From positions 1 to 45,687 of the forward strand of contig JAEUPD010000012.1 of the NCBI GenBank assembly GCA_016788525.1: a DNA stretch of 45,687 bases, in the 5' to 3' direction. The notes beneath the pieces were generated by a model. It saw only the letters and a list, made by a program, of their open reading frames with translations, did no database searches and was not told where the DNA came from. Shown piece after piece: positions 14,762 to 24,049 of the stretch. The position numbers and the translations under genes were made by a program. The stretch's first letter is position 1. Each line of letters starts with the position of its first letter. The stretch comes from Rubrivivax sp. (lineage in GTDB: Bacteria; Pseudomonadota; Gammaproteobacteria; Burkholderiales; Burkholderiaceae_C).

Positions 14762-16414
14762 CTAGACCGAGGGACGCTCCTGCCGCACGATCATCGTGCG
14801 GATGAACCACATCGGCCCGATCGCCACGAGGGCGAAGAACCAGCCGGCCACCGCCCACAGCCACACTTCCCAGAACAGGTCGAGCCGGGCGCGCGCCGGC
14901 GCTTCGGGGCTGTAGAGCACGGTGATCTTCTGGCCCAGCGCGATCCGACCGTAGGCCGCCGCGCCACCGCTCTTCACGGTGACGGGCTCGCCGGCAGCGG
15001 CCGTGCCGCGCGGCGTGAACGCCACCTGCAGCGAGGGCAGGCGGCCCGCGGGCTTGTCGATCACCGTGCCCTCGGCCCGCTCGGCAAAGAAGGCGTAGTA
15101 CACGCCGTTGCACGTGGCCCACAGCGCGGGCACGAGGAACAGCGCACCCAGCACGAGGCCGATGCGGTCGAAGAGGCGCCGATGGCGGGCTTGGCTCTGC
15201 CGCCAGTCGCGTTCCCACGCGGCGCGCTGCGCCTGCTGCTCGGCTTGTGCGGCAGCGTCCAGCGACCCTTCGGCCATGTCTTCGCCGGTTTCATCATCCT
15301 CGTCGGTGGCATGCGCACCTTCGCCCTCGAACCGCTGGTCCGTGGGCCCGAAGCCCAGCCGGCCTTGCACGCGCTGGCGCAGCCGCGCGAAGGCGCTGTG
15401 GCGCTCGGCCTCGGCGGGCAGGCGCAGCAGCTCGGCCCCGCTGGCTGCGCGGGCGATCCACCGCCACTGGTCGCTCGGGCGGCGCGTGCCGGTGCCCGAG
15501 CGGCCGGTGCGCCATCGTTCATCGTGACGGCACTGCGCCTCGGCGTTGGTGTTGACACGCTGGAACGTGGCGATCGCCGCCCACGGCACGCGGCGCGTCT
15601 GGAACCAGCTGCCATCGGCCACGCCCTGGCCGTCGAAGCGCACGGCACGCGTGCGGATGGTGATGAACTGATGCGCCAGCAGCAGGTCCAGCGCGGTCAC
15701 GCCGAGCAGCAACGCCACGCTGCCGATCGGCGCTTCGTCCCAGCCGGCCATCACGCCGATCAGCGCGGCCACCGTCGCCAGCGCGAAGAAGCCGGCCCAG
15801 AAGCGCGTGCCGCGGCGATGCTCGGCCGGCTCGTTCAGCACGTCCTCGGCCTGCGCGGCCCAGCCCACGCGCGCGGCCTGCTCGGCGGTGGCGGTCCAGC
15901 CGCGGTCGTCCAGCCACGTCTCGTCGCGCCCCCAGGGCAGGTGCCGCAGCGCCCGCCACGCCCAGGCCAGCAGCGCCAGCAGCAGTGCCTTGGCCACCAG
16001 CGGCACGGCCAGCGACATCGGGTCGAGCACGCGCGCGCCGGCTTCGGCGCTTGGGCCGGCCGCCGGGTCGAGGGCCAGCGTGACCTGCTGACGCAGCAGC
16101 AGCCAGTCGTGCAGCGGGCGCGGCACGAGAACGCGCGCATGGTGGGGTTCGTTCGGAGCGGCGTGCGGCGGCTGGCGCAGCGCAGGATGGCTTTGCAGCA
16201 CGCGCTCGTGCACCTCGAGTTCGAGCCAGCGCTCGTCGGCCAGGCTCTCCACGCGCGCGTCGTGGCGCTGCCAGGTGGTGACCGCTTCGTGGTCGGCACG
16301 CACCTGGTGCCACAGCATCAGGGCCGTGACGAGGCCCATCGCGATCACCAGCCCGCGCAGGAGGTGATGCGCGAGGCGGGCACCGCGGTGCGCTGCGGCC
16401 GTGCCGTCGGTCAT
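14762..16414 (-). CDS. DUF3592-type membrane protein
   Basis: 550 residues with membrane segments near 16-36, 134-156, 205-222, 228-246, 425-445 and 510-535. The last third matches DUF3592: AEGTVIDKPAGRLPSLQVAFTP, then ITVLYSPEAPARARLDLFWEVW. The middle (about 355-420) is an acidic, glutamine-rich stretch with likely coiled-coil character. Proteins of this kind are found next to many unrelated genes and have no settled function. The gene stands alone on the minus strand with 60 bases to the next gene upstream. Confidence 0.7.
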   Translation of the reverse strand: MTDGTAAAHRGARLAHHLLRGLVIAMGLVTALMLWHQVRADHEAVTTWQRHDARVESLADERWLELEVHERVLQSHPALRQPPHAAPNEPHHARVLVPRPLHDWLLLRQQVTLALDPAAGPSAEAGARVLDPMSLAVPLVAKALLLALLAWAWRALRHLPWGRDETWLDDRGWTATAEQAARVGWAAQAEDVLNEPAEHRRGTRFWAGFFALATVAALIGVMAGWDEAPIGSVALLLGVTALDLLLAHQFITIRTRAVRFDGQGVADGSWFQTRRVPWAAIATFQRVNTNAEAQCRHDERWRTGRSGTGTRRPSDQWRWIARAASGAELLRLPAEAERHSAFARLRQRVQGRLGFGPTDQRFEGEGAHATDEDDETGEDMAEGSLDAAAQAEQQAQRAAWERDWRQSQARHRRLFDRIGLVLGALFLVPALWATCNGVYYAFFAERAEGTVIDKPAGRLPSLQVAFTPRGTAAAGEPVTVKSGGAAAYGRIALGQKITVLYSPEAPARARLDLFWEVWLWAVAGWFFALVAIGPMWFIRTMIVRQERPSV

Positions 16415-16474
16415 GGCGGCGATGATGCCGCCGCCCTCGCGCCGTTGCCCACCGCCGGCGCCTGCGCCGCTGCG

Positions 16475-17578
16475 CTAGGCCGTGCGGATGACCGAGATGT
16501 GCTCGGTGCCGCTTTCGGGCAGCCACACTTCGCCGGGCCGACCGAGGATCTGGCGGATGCCCGCTGCCTCGCGCGGGAAGACCCAGCTGTCGAACTTCTC
16601 GCTGGCGATGTCGAAGCGCACCACCGAGTTGGCGCCGAAATCGCTGGCCCACACCTTGTCGCGCTCGTCGACATACACCGCGTAGCAACGCGGGTTCTCG
16701 CCCGGCAGCTTCCACTGCTTCCAGCTGGTGGCGCCGCCGCCGCGCACGCGCGGGTCGTGCATCGACAGCTGGCCGGAGTTCCACTCGCTGACCCAGATGC
16801 GCCCGGCGCTGTCGCTCCACACGCGACGCGCACCCTGGCGCGGCGTGGGCGGCTCGACGACCGCCGACTGCCCCGTGCGCCGGTCGATGCGCGCGATGTA
16901 CGAGCCGGCGAGCGAGCACCACCACACGTCGCCCTGCGGCGTGGCGCAGATGCCGTAGGGACCCCGGCCGCGCGGGCTTTCCTGCACCGTGACCTGGCCG
17001 GTCTTCACCGCCACGCGGCCGACATACCCGCTCTGACCGGTGAACCACAAGTCGCCGTCACCGTCGAACGCGCAGGTGTTGAGGTTGGCGTAGGGGGTGC
17101 CTTCAGGCAGGCGATGGAGCTTCACCTCCCGCTGCGGCCAGCTCACGCGCACGATGGCCTGCAGGCCGCTGTCGGTGATCCACGCCGCCTTGTCAGGGCC
17201 CTGGATCACGCCGTGCGGCGACGAGCCGCTGCCCAGGGCGATGAGCTCGGTGGCACCGGTGCGCGGGTCGAACCAGCCGAGGTGGCCGCTGCGCTGCGCG
17301 GTGAACCACACGCCGCGGTCACTGGCCGGTGCGACGTCGTGGATGCCGGTGCGCGAAGGCGTCTTCAACGCCCAGGAGGTCATGGCTGCAGCCCGCGCCG
17401 CGCCCGGGGTGCCGGCGGCCGCGCCGGCCGGCTGCGCGAAAGCGGGCCCGGCGGCACCCAGCCATGACAACGGAACCGCTGCTGCGGCTGCCATGGCCGC
17501 TGCACCGGCCACTTCGCCCAGCCAGTCGCGCCGCGAGACAGCCGCACGCATGACCGGGGTGGGGATCGTCGACTTCAT
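16475..17578 (-). CDS. Tat-exported streptogramin-lyase-like beta-propeller
   Basis: 367 residues. A Tat signal (SRRDWLGEVAG, then a long hydrophobic stretch to about AFA-Q) directs folded export. The body is a seven-bladed propeller of the virginiamycin B lyase (Vgb) family: repeats such as GVWFTAQRSGHLGWFDPRTG, AWITDSGLQAIVRV, DLWFTGQSGYVGRVAVKTG, DVWWCSLAGSYIARIDRRTG, RIWVSEWNSGQLSMHDPR. Most bacterial members are not resistance genes; they may be lactone or ester lyases or binding proteins. ATG 17578 is chosen over ATG 17584 because AAGGAGG then has normal spacing (8 rather than 2 bases). Confidence 0.82.
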   Translation of the reverse strand: MKSTIPTPVMRAAVSRRDWLGEVAGAAAMAAAAAVPLSWLGAAGPAFAQPAGAAAGTPGAARAAAMTSWALKTPSRTGIHDVAPASDRGVWFTAQRSGHLGWFDPRTGATELIALGSGSSPHGVIQGPDKAAWITDSGLQAIVRVSWPQREVKLHRLPEGTPYANLNTCAFDGDGDLWFTGQSGYVGRVAVKTGQVTVQESPRGRGPYGICATPQGDVWWCSLAGSYIARIDRRTGQSAVVEPPTPRQGARRVWSDSAGRIWVSEWNSGQLSMHDPRVRGGGATSWKQWKLPGENPRCYAVYVDERDKVWASDFGANSVVRFDIASEKFDSWVFPREAAGIRQILGRPGEVWLPESGTEHISVIRTA

Positions 17579-17659
17579 CGCCATGCCCTCCTTGCTGGAA
17601 CGTGGGGAGAGATTCACCGGCGCCGCGCGAAGATCGCGGGCGCCGCATCCGGTGGTCGG

Positions 17660-19840
17660 TCAGGCGGGACCCGTTCCTCCGCCTGCCCCGCCGCCCGTGC
17701 CGCTGCCGCGCAGTCGCTCTTCGCGTTCACGGCGCGCCTGCGCGATCTGCGCTTCGAACTCCGGCAACGCCAACCCCTTCAGAGCACTGAAGTTGGCCGC
17801 CGTCAACGGCGAGCCCTCGAAGCTGCGCAGCAGCAGCGCGCGCTCGCGGCGCTCGGGGTCGGCGGGCAGCGCAACGGGCGCTTCGTCCGGGGCGCGGCGA
17901 GGAGGGCGCGCCCCTTCGGTCGGGCGCCCGAACGCTCGATCGCCACGGTTCATGCCGGGCGGAGAACCCCACGCCGGTTGACCGCCCGGTCGCTCGCGGT
18001 GGGGCGGCCGGCCGCCTGGGTTGCCGGCACCCCCGCCGGCCCCAGGGCCGCCGGGGCGGCCCACGGCGCTGCCTTGCGGCGCACGATCGGGCCGGTCGGG
18101 TCGGTTGGGGGGACCGTCGGGTCGGTCGCCGCGCGCTGGGCGGCCGGCGCGGTCCATGGCACCCCCCCCGGCCGGCGTGCCCGGCCGAGGCGGCCGGGGC
18201 GGGCGCGGCGGCCTGCGCTGCCGCTGCGTGGGCGCCGGTGCGCCAGGCATATCGCCGGGCTGCCCGGGCGCCGCCGATACGCCGACCCTGCCGGCCCCAG
18301 CGACCCCTCCAGCCTCGCCGGCCCTGCCAGGCTCGCCGGCCCCGCCAGCCTCACCGGCCTGCGGGCCGGCGCCCGCTTCGGCGCGCATCCCGGCGCGTTC
18401 AGGCCGGCCTTGCTGCGCCCGCCGTTGCATGACGATCTGACGGCGGCGCTCCAGTTCGCCCCGCGCGGCTTCGACGTGCTCGGCCGCCACCTCGCCGGCG
18501 GGCTGGCCGTCGAGGTCGAAACGCTGCGGCGAGGCCACCAGCGCCCGCAGATAAGCCGTGCTCGTGGTGTGCCGGTGCAGGAAGATCGACAGCTGCTTGC
18601 GCGTGAAGGCCCCGTGCGAACGGGCCTGGATGTCGGCCTGGATGCGCAGCTTGATCGGCCGCACCTGGCCCGGCGCGAAGAGCGCCGGGAACCGCTCGGC
18701 CAGCGTGGCCGCCGTCTCGGCCAGCGTCGGTTCCGGCCGGGTGGGTGCGGCAGCCCGCGGGTCGTGCGCATCGTTCACGGCTTGCGCACGCTGCGCCGCC
18801 GAGGCGCCTTCCAAGGGTGAGGTGCTGGCGGTCGGCTCGGCCTGCGGCACCACGGCCGCCGCGGCATCCGCGGCAGCCGCCGACTCCGCCGCCTGGGCGA
18901 CATGCCGTGCGCCCAGGGCTGGGGAGGCGGTGGGGGCCTTCGGCGCGGAGGCCGGCGCGCCGCCTGGACCGCCAGCTCCCTGCGCGGGTGCCGCCGCGCC
19001 CGACGTTGCGCCTTCTGGGCCTTCCGGGCCTTCCGGGCTCTCGGGGCCGTTTGCGCCCGTGGCGCCCGTGGCGCCCGTGGCGCTCTCTCCGCTCTCTCCG
19101 TTCTCTGCGCTCGCTGCGCCGGGCGTCGGCCCGCCCGCCGCCGGAGGCGGCAAGTCGGCGCCTTCGTTGTTGCTGTGGTCCTGCATGGCCTGCATTTTCT
19201 TGCGCGCGCGGCGGCGCGCCGAGCGGCTGGGCCGGCCGGCGGGCGCGTCGCCGCGGCCGGGTGCCGGCCCGAGGCCCTCGCCGGGCGGCGAGGGTTCGAG
19301 CGGCGGCAACACCACCGGCTCGGCCAGGGAGGGATCGCCCGCCACCGCGTCCAGCGGCAGCTGGCGCCCGGCCAGATAGTCGTCGATGCAGCGCATCAGC
19401 AGCGGGCTGCGATGGCGCGCCGCCTCGGCGGCGATCTCTTCACGCGTGAGCCACAACGTGCGCACGATCGCGGGGTCCAGCGTGTGTCCGGGCAACGGCG
19501 GGCCGACGCGCCCGCGGTAGGCAAAGCGCAGGTAGGTGATGTCTTCGGGTGGGCGCGGCGCCCCGGCCGCGTGGCCGGGCACGTTTCCCCGGCGCCCGCG
19601 GCGCGGGCGCACGAAGCGCGCCATGTACACGCCCAGCAGCGCCTCGGGGACGAACTCGCACCCGGTCTCTTCGAGTGCCTCGCGCACCACGGCGGCCTGC
19701 GGCGTCTCGCCCGGCTCCAGGTGGCCGGCCGGGTTGTTCAGCCGCAGCCCTTCGGGCGTGTGCTCTTCGACGAGCAGGAAGCGGCCTTCCTGCTCGATCA
19801 CCGCGGCCACCGTGACGCTCGGGCGCCAGCGCTTGTTCAT
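17660..19840 (-). CDS. Nudix hydrolase fused to a ProQ/FinO RNA-chaperone domain
   Basis: One open frame of 726 residues from ATG 19840. Residues 8-160 are a complete Nudix domain: [19 protein letters not shown] and the Nudix box [20 protein letters not shown]. Residues 180-370 are linker: a basic patch ([10 protein letters not shown]), then collagen-like Gly-X-Y triplets ([13 protein letters not shown]). Residues 372-470 are a ProQ/FinO domain ([56 protein letters not shown]). The tail is Pro/Gly/Arg-rich and ends in a short charged helix ([19 protein letters not shown]). Elsewhere these domains are usually separate proteins. Internal ATG 19195 could give a 511-residue ProQ alone, but it has no ribosome site. 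A 20-residue low-complexity insert sits in the Nudix part (about 79-98). Confidence 0.8.
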   Translation of the reverse strand: MNKRWRPSVTVAAVIEQEGRFLLVEEHTPEGLRLNNPAGHLEPGETPQAAVVREALEETGCEFVPEALLGVYMARFVRPRRGRRGNVPGHAAGAPRPPEDITYLRFAYRGRVGPPLPGHTLDPAIVRTLWLTREEIAAEAARHRSPLLMRCIDDYLAGRQLPLDAVAGDPSLAEPVVLPPLEPSPPGEGLGPAPGRGDAPAGRPSRSARRRARKKMQAMQDHSNNEGADLPPPAAGGPTPGAASAENGESGESATGATGATGANGPESPEGPEGPEGATSGAAAPAQGAGGPGGAPASAPKAPTASPALGARHVAQAAESAAAADAAAAVVPQAEPTASTSPLEGASAAQRAQAVNDAHDPRAAAPTRPEPTLAETAATLAERFPALFAPGQVRPIKLRIQADIQARSHGAFTRKQLSIFLHRHTTSTAYLRALVASPQRFDLDGQPAGEVAAEHVEAARGELERRRQIVMQRRAQQGRPERAGMRAEAGAGPQAGEAGGAGEPGRAGEAGGVAGAGRVGVSAAPGQPGDMPGAPAPTQRQRRPPRPPRPPRPGTPAGGGAMDRAGRPARGDRPDGPPNRPDRPDRAPQGSAVGRPGGPGAGGGAGNPGGRPPHRERPGGQPAWGSPPGMNRGDRAFGRPTEGARPPRRAPDEAPVALPADPERRERALLLRSFEGSPLTAANFSALKGLALPEFEAQIAQARREREERLRGSGTGGGAGGGTGPA
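19010..19115. repeat. 9-bp tandem repeats coding for collagen-like triplets
   Basis: Units GGCGCCCGT (19051-19080, about three copies), GGCCTTCCG (19018-19036, about two) and GCTCTCTCC (19083-19100, two) lie side by side. Each 9-base unit encodes three residues on the minus strand, so copy-number change keeps the frame. Confidence 0.7.
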
Positions 19841-20096
19841 CTCTCGTCCTCGCCCCGCTTGTCGTGTTCGATCGCCTTGCCATGGGCCGGGGCGCGGCGT
19901 GCGCGATGGTAGCCCCGGGGGCAGCCACGGGGGAGGCGGACCCCGCCGTTGTGTTAGCTTCGCTGGCCCGCGCGCCGCCGGTGCCGCCGCCGCGCACGTC
20001 TTCCAAGAACGACAGGGCCTTGCATCCGGAAGCGCCGTCGCGCATCGCCCCTGGGCGAACCTGCCGCAAGGACCGCGACCCCCGAGGAGTGAATTC
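19841..20096. other. Divergent control region of the Nudix-ProQ and pntAB genes
   Basis: 256 bases between divergent start codons. The only relatively AT-rich patch is near 19950-19965. I cannot assign firm -35/-10 boxes, and there is no GTAAC-N16-CGAA motif. GAGGAG at 20084-20089 is the pntA ribosome site. Confidence 0.4.
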
Positions 20097-21683
20097 ATGG
20101 CTTTGCTGATCGGCGTCCCCAAGGAAACCGCCGCGGGCGAAAAGCGCGTCGCCACCGTGCCCGAGGTGGTGGAGAAGCTCATCAAGCTGGGCTTTGCCGT
20201 GGCCGTGGAAAGCGGCGCGGGCGACGCCGCCAACTGCGCCGACGACACTTTTCGCGCCGCCGGCGCCGAGGTGGTGGGCTCGGCCGCCCAGCTGTGGGCC
20301 AGGAGCGACATCGTGTTCAAGGTGCGCCCGCCCAGCGCCGCCGAAGTGGCGCTGATGCGCGAAGGCGGCACGCTCATCGGCTTCGTGTGGCCGGCGCAGA
20401 ACCCCGAGCTGATGCAGCAACTGGCCGACAAGCGCGCCACGGTGCTGGCCATCGACTCGCTGCCGCGCCAGCTGTCGCGCGCGCAGAAGATGGACGCGCT
20501 CACCTCGATGGCCGGCATCAGCGGCTACCGCGCCGTCATCGAGGCGGCCAACGCCTTCGGCCGTTTCTTCAACGGCCAGGTCACTGCCGCCGGCAAGGTG
20601 CCGCCGGCCAAGGTGTTCATCGCCGGCGCCGGCGTGGCGGGGCTGGCGGCCATCGGCACCGCGGCGAATCTGGGCGCCATCGTGCGTGCCAACGACACCC
20701 GCGCCGAGGTCGCCGACCAGGTGAAGTCGCTCGGCGGTGAGTTCGTCAAGGTCGACTACGAGGAAGAAGGCTCCGGCGGCGGTGGCTACGCCAAGGTGAT
20801 GAGCGAGGGCTTCCAGGCCGCGCAGCGCGAGATGTACGCCAGGCAGGCACGCGAGGTCGACATCATCATCACCACCGCGCTCATCCCCGGCAAGCCGGCG
20901 CCCAAGCTCATCACCGCCGAGATGGTGAAGAGCATGAAGCCGGGCAGCGTGATCGTCGACATGGCCGCCGAGCAAGGCGGCAACTGCGAGCTCACCGAGC
21001 CCGGGCTGGCGGTGGTCAAGCACGGCGTCACGATCGTCGGCTACACCGACCTGGCCAGCCGGCTGGCCAAGCAGAGCTCCACGCTGTACGGCAACAACCT
21101 GCTGCGCCTGACCGAGGAGTTGTGCAAGACCAAGGACGGCATCGTCAACGTCAACATGGAAGACGACGCCATCCGCGGCCTCACGGTCATCAAGGAAGGC
21201 ACCGTCACCTGGCCGCCGCCGCCGCTGAAGCTGCCCGCGCCGCCGCCCAAGGCCGCCGCCGCCGCGGTACCCGCCGCACCGAAGGGCCACGGCCACGGCA
21301 GCAGCGAGCCGATGTCGGCGCAATCGCTGGCCATCGTGTTCGGCATCGGCGCGCTGGCGTTGCTGGGCGTGGGCCTGTTCGCGCCCGCGTCGTTCCTGTC
21401 GCACTTCACGGTGTTCGTGCTGGCCTGCTTCATCGGCTACATGGTGATCTGGAACGTGACGCCTTCGCTGCACACGCCGCTGATGAGCGTGACCAACGCC
21501 ATCTCGTCGATCATCGCCATCGGTGCGCTGATCCAGATCGCGCCGCCGCTGACGGGCGCGGCGGGCGACCGGCCCTCGGGCCTGATCCTCGGCATGGCGG
21601 TGGTGGCGCTGGTGCTCACCGCCATCAACATGTTCGGCGGCTTCGCGGTCACGCGGCGCATGCTGGCGATGTTCCGCAAGTGA
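20097..21683 (+). CDS. pntA: NAD(P) transhydrogenase alpha subunit PntA
   Basis: 528 residues, full-length E. coli type. The N-terminal NAD-binding part (domain I) reads [60 protein letters not shown] and [17 protein letters not shown]. After a Pro/Ala linker, four membrane helices follow (about 408-425, 430-448, 462-480, 490-510). Together with PntB it passes hydride from NADH to NADP+ using the proton gradient. The Ala-alanine-dehydrogenase-like region has a short acidic-Gly insert ([14 protein letters not shown]) that also occurs in family members. It is the first gene of pntAB, 25 bases before pntB. Confidence 0.95.
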   Translation: MALLIGVPKETAAGEKRVATVPEVVEKLIKLGFAVAVESGAGDAANCADDTFRAAGAEVVGSAAQLWARSDIVFKVRPPSAAEVALMREGGTLIGFVWPAQNPELMQQLADKRATVLAIDSLPRQLSRAQKMDALTSMAGISGYRAVIEAANAFGRFFNGQVTAAGKVPPAKVFIAGAGVAGLAAIGTAANLGAIVRANDTRAEVADQVKSLGGEFVKVDYEEEGSGGGGYAKVMSEGFQAAQREMYARQAREVDIIITTALIPGKPAPKLITAEMVKSMKPGSVIVDMAAEQGGNCELTEPGLAVVKHGVTIVGYTDLASRLAKQSSTLYGNNLLRLTEELCKTKDGIVNVNMEDDAIRGLTVIKEGTVTWPPPPLKLPAPPPKAAAAAVPAAPKGHGHGSSEPMSAQSLAIVFGIGALALLGVGLFAPASFLSHFTVFVLACFIGYMVIWNVTPSLHTPLMSVTNAISSIIAIGALIQIAPPLTGAAGDRPSGLILGMAVVALVLTAINMFGGFAVTRRMLAMFRK

Positions 21684-21708
21684 AGAAGAACAACGACAAG
21701 GAGCGGAC

Positions 21709-23127
21709 ATGACTGCCAGCCTCGCCACCGTCGCCTACATCGGCGCCACGATCCTGTTCATCCTCAGCCTGGGCGGCCTGTCGAACCCCGAGACGGCCCG
21801 CCGCGGCAACTTGTTCGGCATCATCGGCATGACGATCGCGGTGCTGGCCACCGTGCTCGGCCCGCGCGTGCTGCCCGGCGGCTACGCGTGGATCGCCGGC
21901 GCACTGGTCGTCGGCGGCAGCATCGGCCTCTTCGCAGCGAAGAAGGTGCAGATGACGCAGATGCCCGAGCTGGTGGCGCTGATGCACAGCCTCGTCGGCC
22001 TGGCCGCCTGCCTGGTCGGTTTCGCGAGCTACGTCGACACCTCCACCGTGTTCCCGACCCCCGCCGAGAAGACCATCCACGAGATCGAGATCTACGTCGG
22101 CATCCTCATCGGCGCGATCACCTTCTCGGGCTCGGTCATCGCCTTCGGCAAGCTCTCGGGCCGCATCGGCGGCAAGCCGCTCTTGCTGCCGGCACGGCAC
22201 TGGATCAATCTCGTGGGCCTGCTGGTGGTGCTGTGGTACGGGCGCCAGTTCGTGCTGGCGCCGAACATCGCTGCCGGCATGACACCGCTCATCGTGATGA
22301 CGGTGATCTCGCTGCTGTTCGGCATCCACATGGTGATGGCCATCGGCGGCGCCGACATGCCGGTGGTCGTCTCGATGCTCAACAGCTACTCGGGCTGGGC
22401 GGCCGCAGCCACCGGCTTCATGCTCAGCAACGACCTGCTCATCGTGGTGGGCGCGCTGGTGGGCAGCTCGGGCGCGATCCTGAGCTACATCATGTGCCGC
22501 GCAATGAACCGCAACTTCATCAGCGTCATCGCCGGCGGCTTCGGCACCGGCGGCGGCGCACCGGCGGCCAGTGCGGGCGGCGCGGCGCAGCCGGCCGGTG
22601 AAGTGCAACCGGTGAGCGCTGCCGAGACGGCCGAGCTGCTGCGCGAAGCCAAGAACGTGATCATCGTGCCCGGCTACGGCATGGCCGTGGCGCAGGCGCA
22701 GCACACGGTGTTCGAGATCACCAAGCTCCTGCGCGAGAAGGGCGTGAACGTGCGCTTCGGCATCCACCCGGTGGCCGGCCGCATGCCCGGGCACATGAAC
22801 GTGCTGCTGGCCGAGGCCAAGGTGCCCTACGACATCGTGCTCGAGATGGACGAGATCAACGCCGACTTCCCCGACACCGATGTCTCGATGGTCATCGGCG
22901 CCAACGACATCGTGAACCCCGCCGCGCAGGACGACCCCACGAGCCCGATCGCCGGCATGCCGGTGCTGGAAGTGTGGAAAGCCAAGACCAGCATCGTGAT
23001 GAAGCGCAGCATGGCCAGCGGCTACGCGGGCGTGGACAACCCGCTCTTCTACAAGGACAACAACCGCATGCTGTTCGGCGATGCGAAGAAGATGCTCGAC
23101 GAGGTGCTGGCCGCGCTGAAGGGCTGA
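21709..23127 (+). CDS. pntB: NAD(P) transhydrogenase beta subunit PntB
   Basis: 472 residues. About nine membrane helices occupy residues 1-270 (for example [61 protein letters not shown]). The C-terminal NADP-binding domain III reads [66 protein letters not shown] and [15 protein letters not shown]. The proton path residues of the membrane domain (for example the conserved His in MHSLVG) are present. AAGGAG lies 5 bases before ATG 21709. Confidence 0.95.
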   Translation: MTASLATVAYIGATILFILSLGGLSNPETARRGNLFGIIGMTIAVLATVLGPRVLPGGYAWIAGALVVGGSIGLFAAKKVQMTQMPELVALMHSLVGLAACLVGFASYVDTSTVFPTPAEKTIHEIEIYVGILIGAITFSGSVIAFGKLSGRIGGKPLLLPARHWINLVGLLVVLWYGRQFVLAPNIAAGMTPLIVMTVISLLFGIHMVMAIGGADMPVVVSMLNSYSGWAAAATGFMLSNDLLIVVGALVGSSGAILSYIMCRAMNRNFISVIAGGFGTGGGAPAASAGGAAQPAGEVQPVSAAETAELLREAKNVIIVPGYGMAVAQAQHTVFEITKLLREKGVNVRFGIHPVAGRMPGHMNVLLAEAKVPYDIVLEMDEINADFPDTDVSMVIGANDIVNPAAQDDPTSPIAGMPVLEVWKAKTSIVMKRSMASGYAGVDNPLFYKDNNRMLFGDAKKMLDEVLAALKG

Positions 23128-23331
23128 GCCGTCCCTTGCCGCTGGGCGGCGGCGAGTCTGGCCCAGTCCGGACCTGGCCTTGGCTGGCCCAGCGTTCGCC
23201 GGTGGCCCGGTTGCCTTTCATTGGACGCCCGGCTAGCGGCTCTTGTGAAAACATCTCGGCCGTCGCTTTAACAAGGCCTGGAATCGGCCGCTCTTGTTCT
23301 AGGCCAAGTCGACATGCGACCACCCCGCGGG
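23128..23331. other. Gap between convergent pntB and the minus-strand gene
   Basis: 204 bases, less GC-rich at 23228-23310. CGGCTCTTGT occurs at 23237 and a close form CGCTCTTGTTC at 23289. I see no clear terminator stem with a T-run and no gene. Confidence 0.35.
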
Positions 23332-23982
23332 CTACTTCGTGACCGTGCGCGCCATGGCGACGGCGTCGCGCGTGGTCATGACCGAGGTGAAATACGACCC
23401 GCCCAGCTTGAACCAATGGGCGCACGCGCTTGCCGACTCCCCGCTGGACCAGCTCACCACCGTGCACAGCTGGCCCTGGTCGTTGACCGTCCATGTCCCC
23501 GTCGCGTTGAGGCGGGCCCGGCCGACCACGCCACTCAGCCGGCCGTCGCCGCTGAGGTTCAGCTCGAAAGGCGCCTGCCGCGCGCCACCGAGGCCGGCGA
23601 TCCTGGCGCCGGTGAGCAGCGCCTTCACCTCGGCCGCTGAGAGCTGCGCCCCGCCCTGGTCGAGAGCCTCGCCAATCGTCGCCGGCGCCGGCTGTGCCAC
23701 GGCGCCGGCGCAGAACAGCGCAGCCATCGCGAAGAAGGCGCGCGCGGCCTTGCCGGAAGTGCGCTCCCGTGGGTGCGGCCCCTGCTCAGGCCCGGGCGGC
23801 GTGGCGGGCAGCTCGGCGGAGGGTGGCTGCGCAGGCCGCGCCGGCACGGCGGCCGGGAACGGCCAGGCCGGCTGGCCCCTCGGCGGCTGGCCGGCTCGCC
23901 GTGGCTTCAACGGCGGCTGCGGCGGCGTATCCGGGGTGTGCGGGGCCAGCGGCGGCTGCCCCTCACCTTCGTGGTGCTTCAT
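23332..23982 (-). CDS. Hypothetical protein with Pro-rich N-terminus and membrane/signal segment
   Basis: 216 residues from ATG 23982 behind GAGGAGA. Residues 1-85 are proline-rich (PLAPHTPDTPPQPPLKPRR and similar). A hydrophobic segment (AARAFFAMAALFCAGAVAQ, about 92-112) resembles a signal peptide but lies far from the start, so the protein is either a type II membrane protein with a cytoplasmic tail or is misannotated at its start. The C-terminal 105 residues are a small beta-rich domain (GRLSGVVGRARLNATGTWTV, QLCTVVSWSSGESASACAHW) with two cysteines, resembling short periplasmic proteins of unknown function such as DUF995. I do not recognise it with confidence. Confidence 0.55.
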   Translation of the reverse strand: MKHHEGEGQPPLAPHTPDTPPQPPLKPRRAGQPPRGQPAWPFPAAVPARPAQPPSAELPATPPGPEQGPHPRERTSGKAARAFFAMAALFCAGAVAQPAPATIGEALDQGGAQLSAAEVKALLTGARIAGLGGARQAPFELNLSGDGRLSGVVGRARLNATGTWTVNDQGQLCTVVSWSSGESASACAHWFKLGGSYFTSVMTTRDAVAMARTVTK

Positions 23983-24049
23983 GCAGGTCTCCTCGACGCT
24001 GGGCGGCCCCCGTGGACCACCTCTCTGCCCCGAGGGTGCCGCGGCACCG

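Noticed and set aside
14738-17467. A 909-codon plus-strand open frame opposite the DUF3592 and propeller genes
   Set aside because: It is the Arg/Ala/His-rich antisense shadow of two recognisable minus-strand genes, as expected in DNA of this GC content.
16475-17578. Streptogramin B resistance gene
   Set aside because: Tat-exported Vgb-like propellers are common in environmental proteobacteria, and sequence alone does not show lyase activity on the drug.
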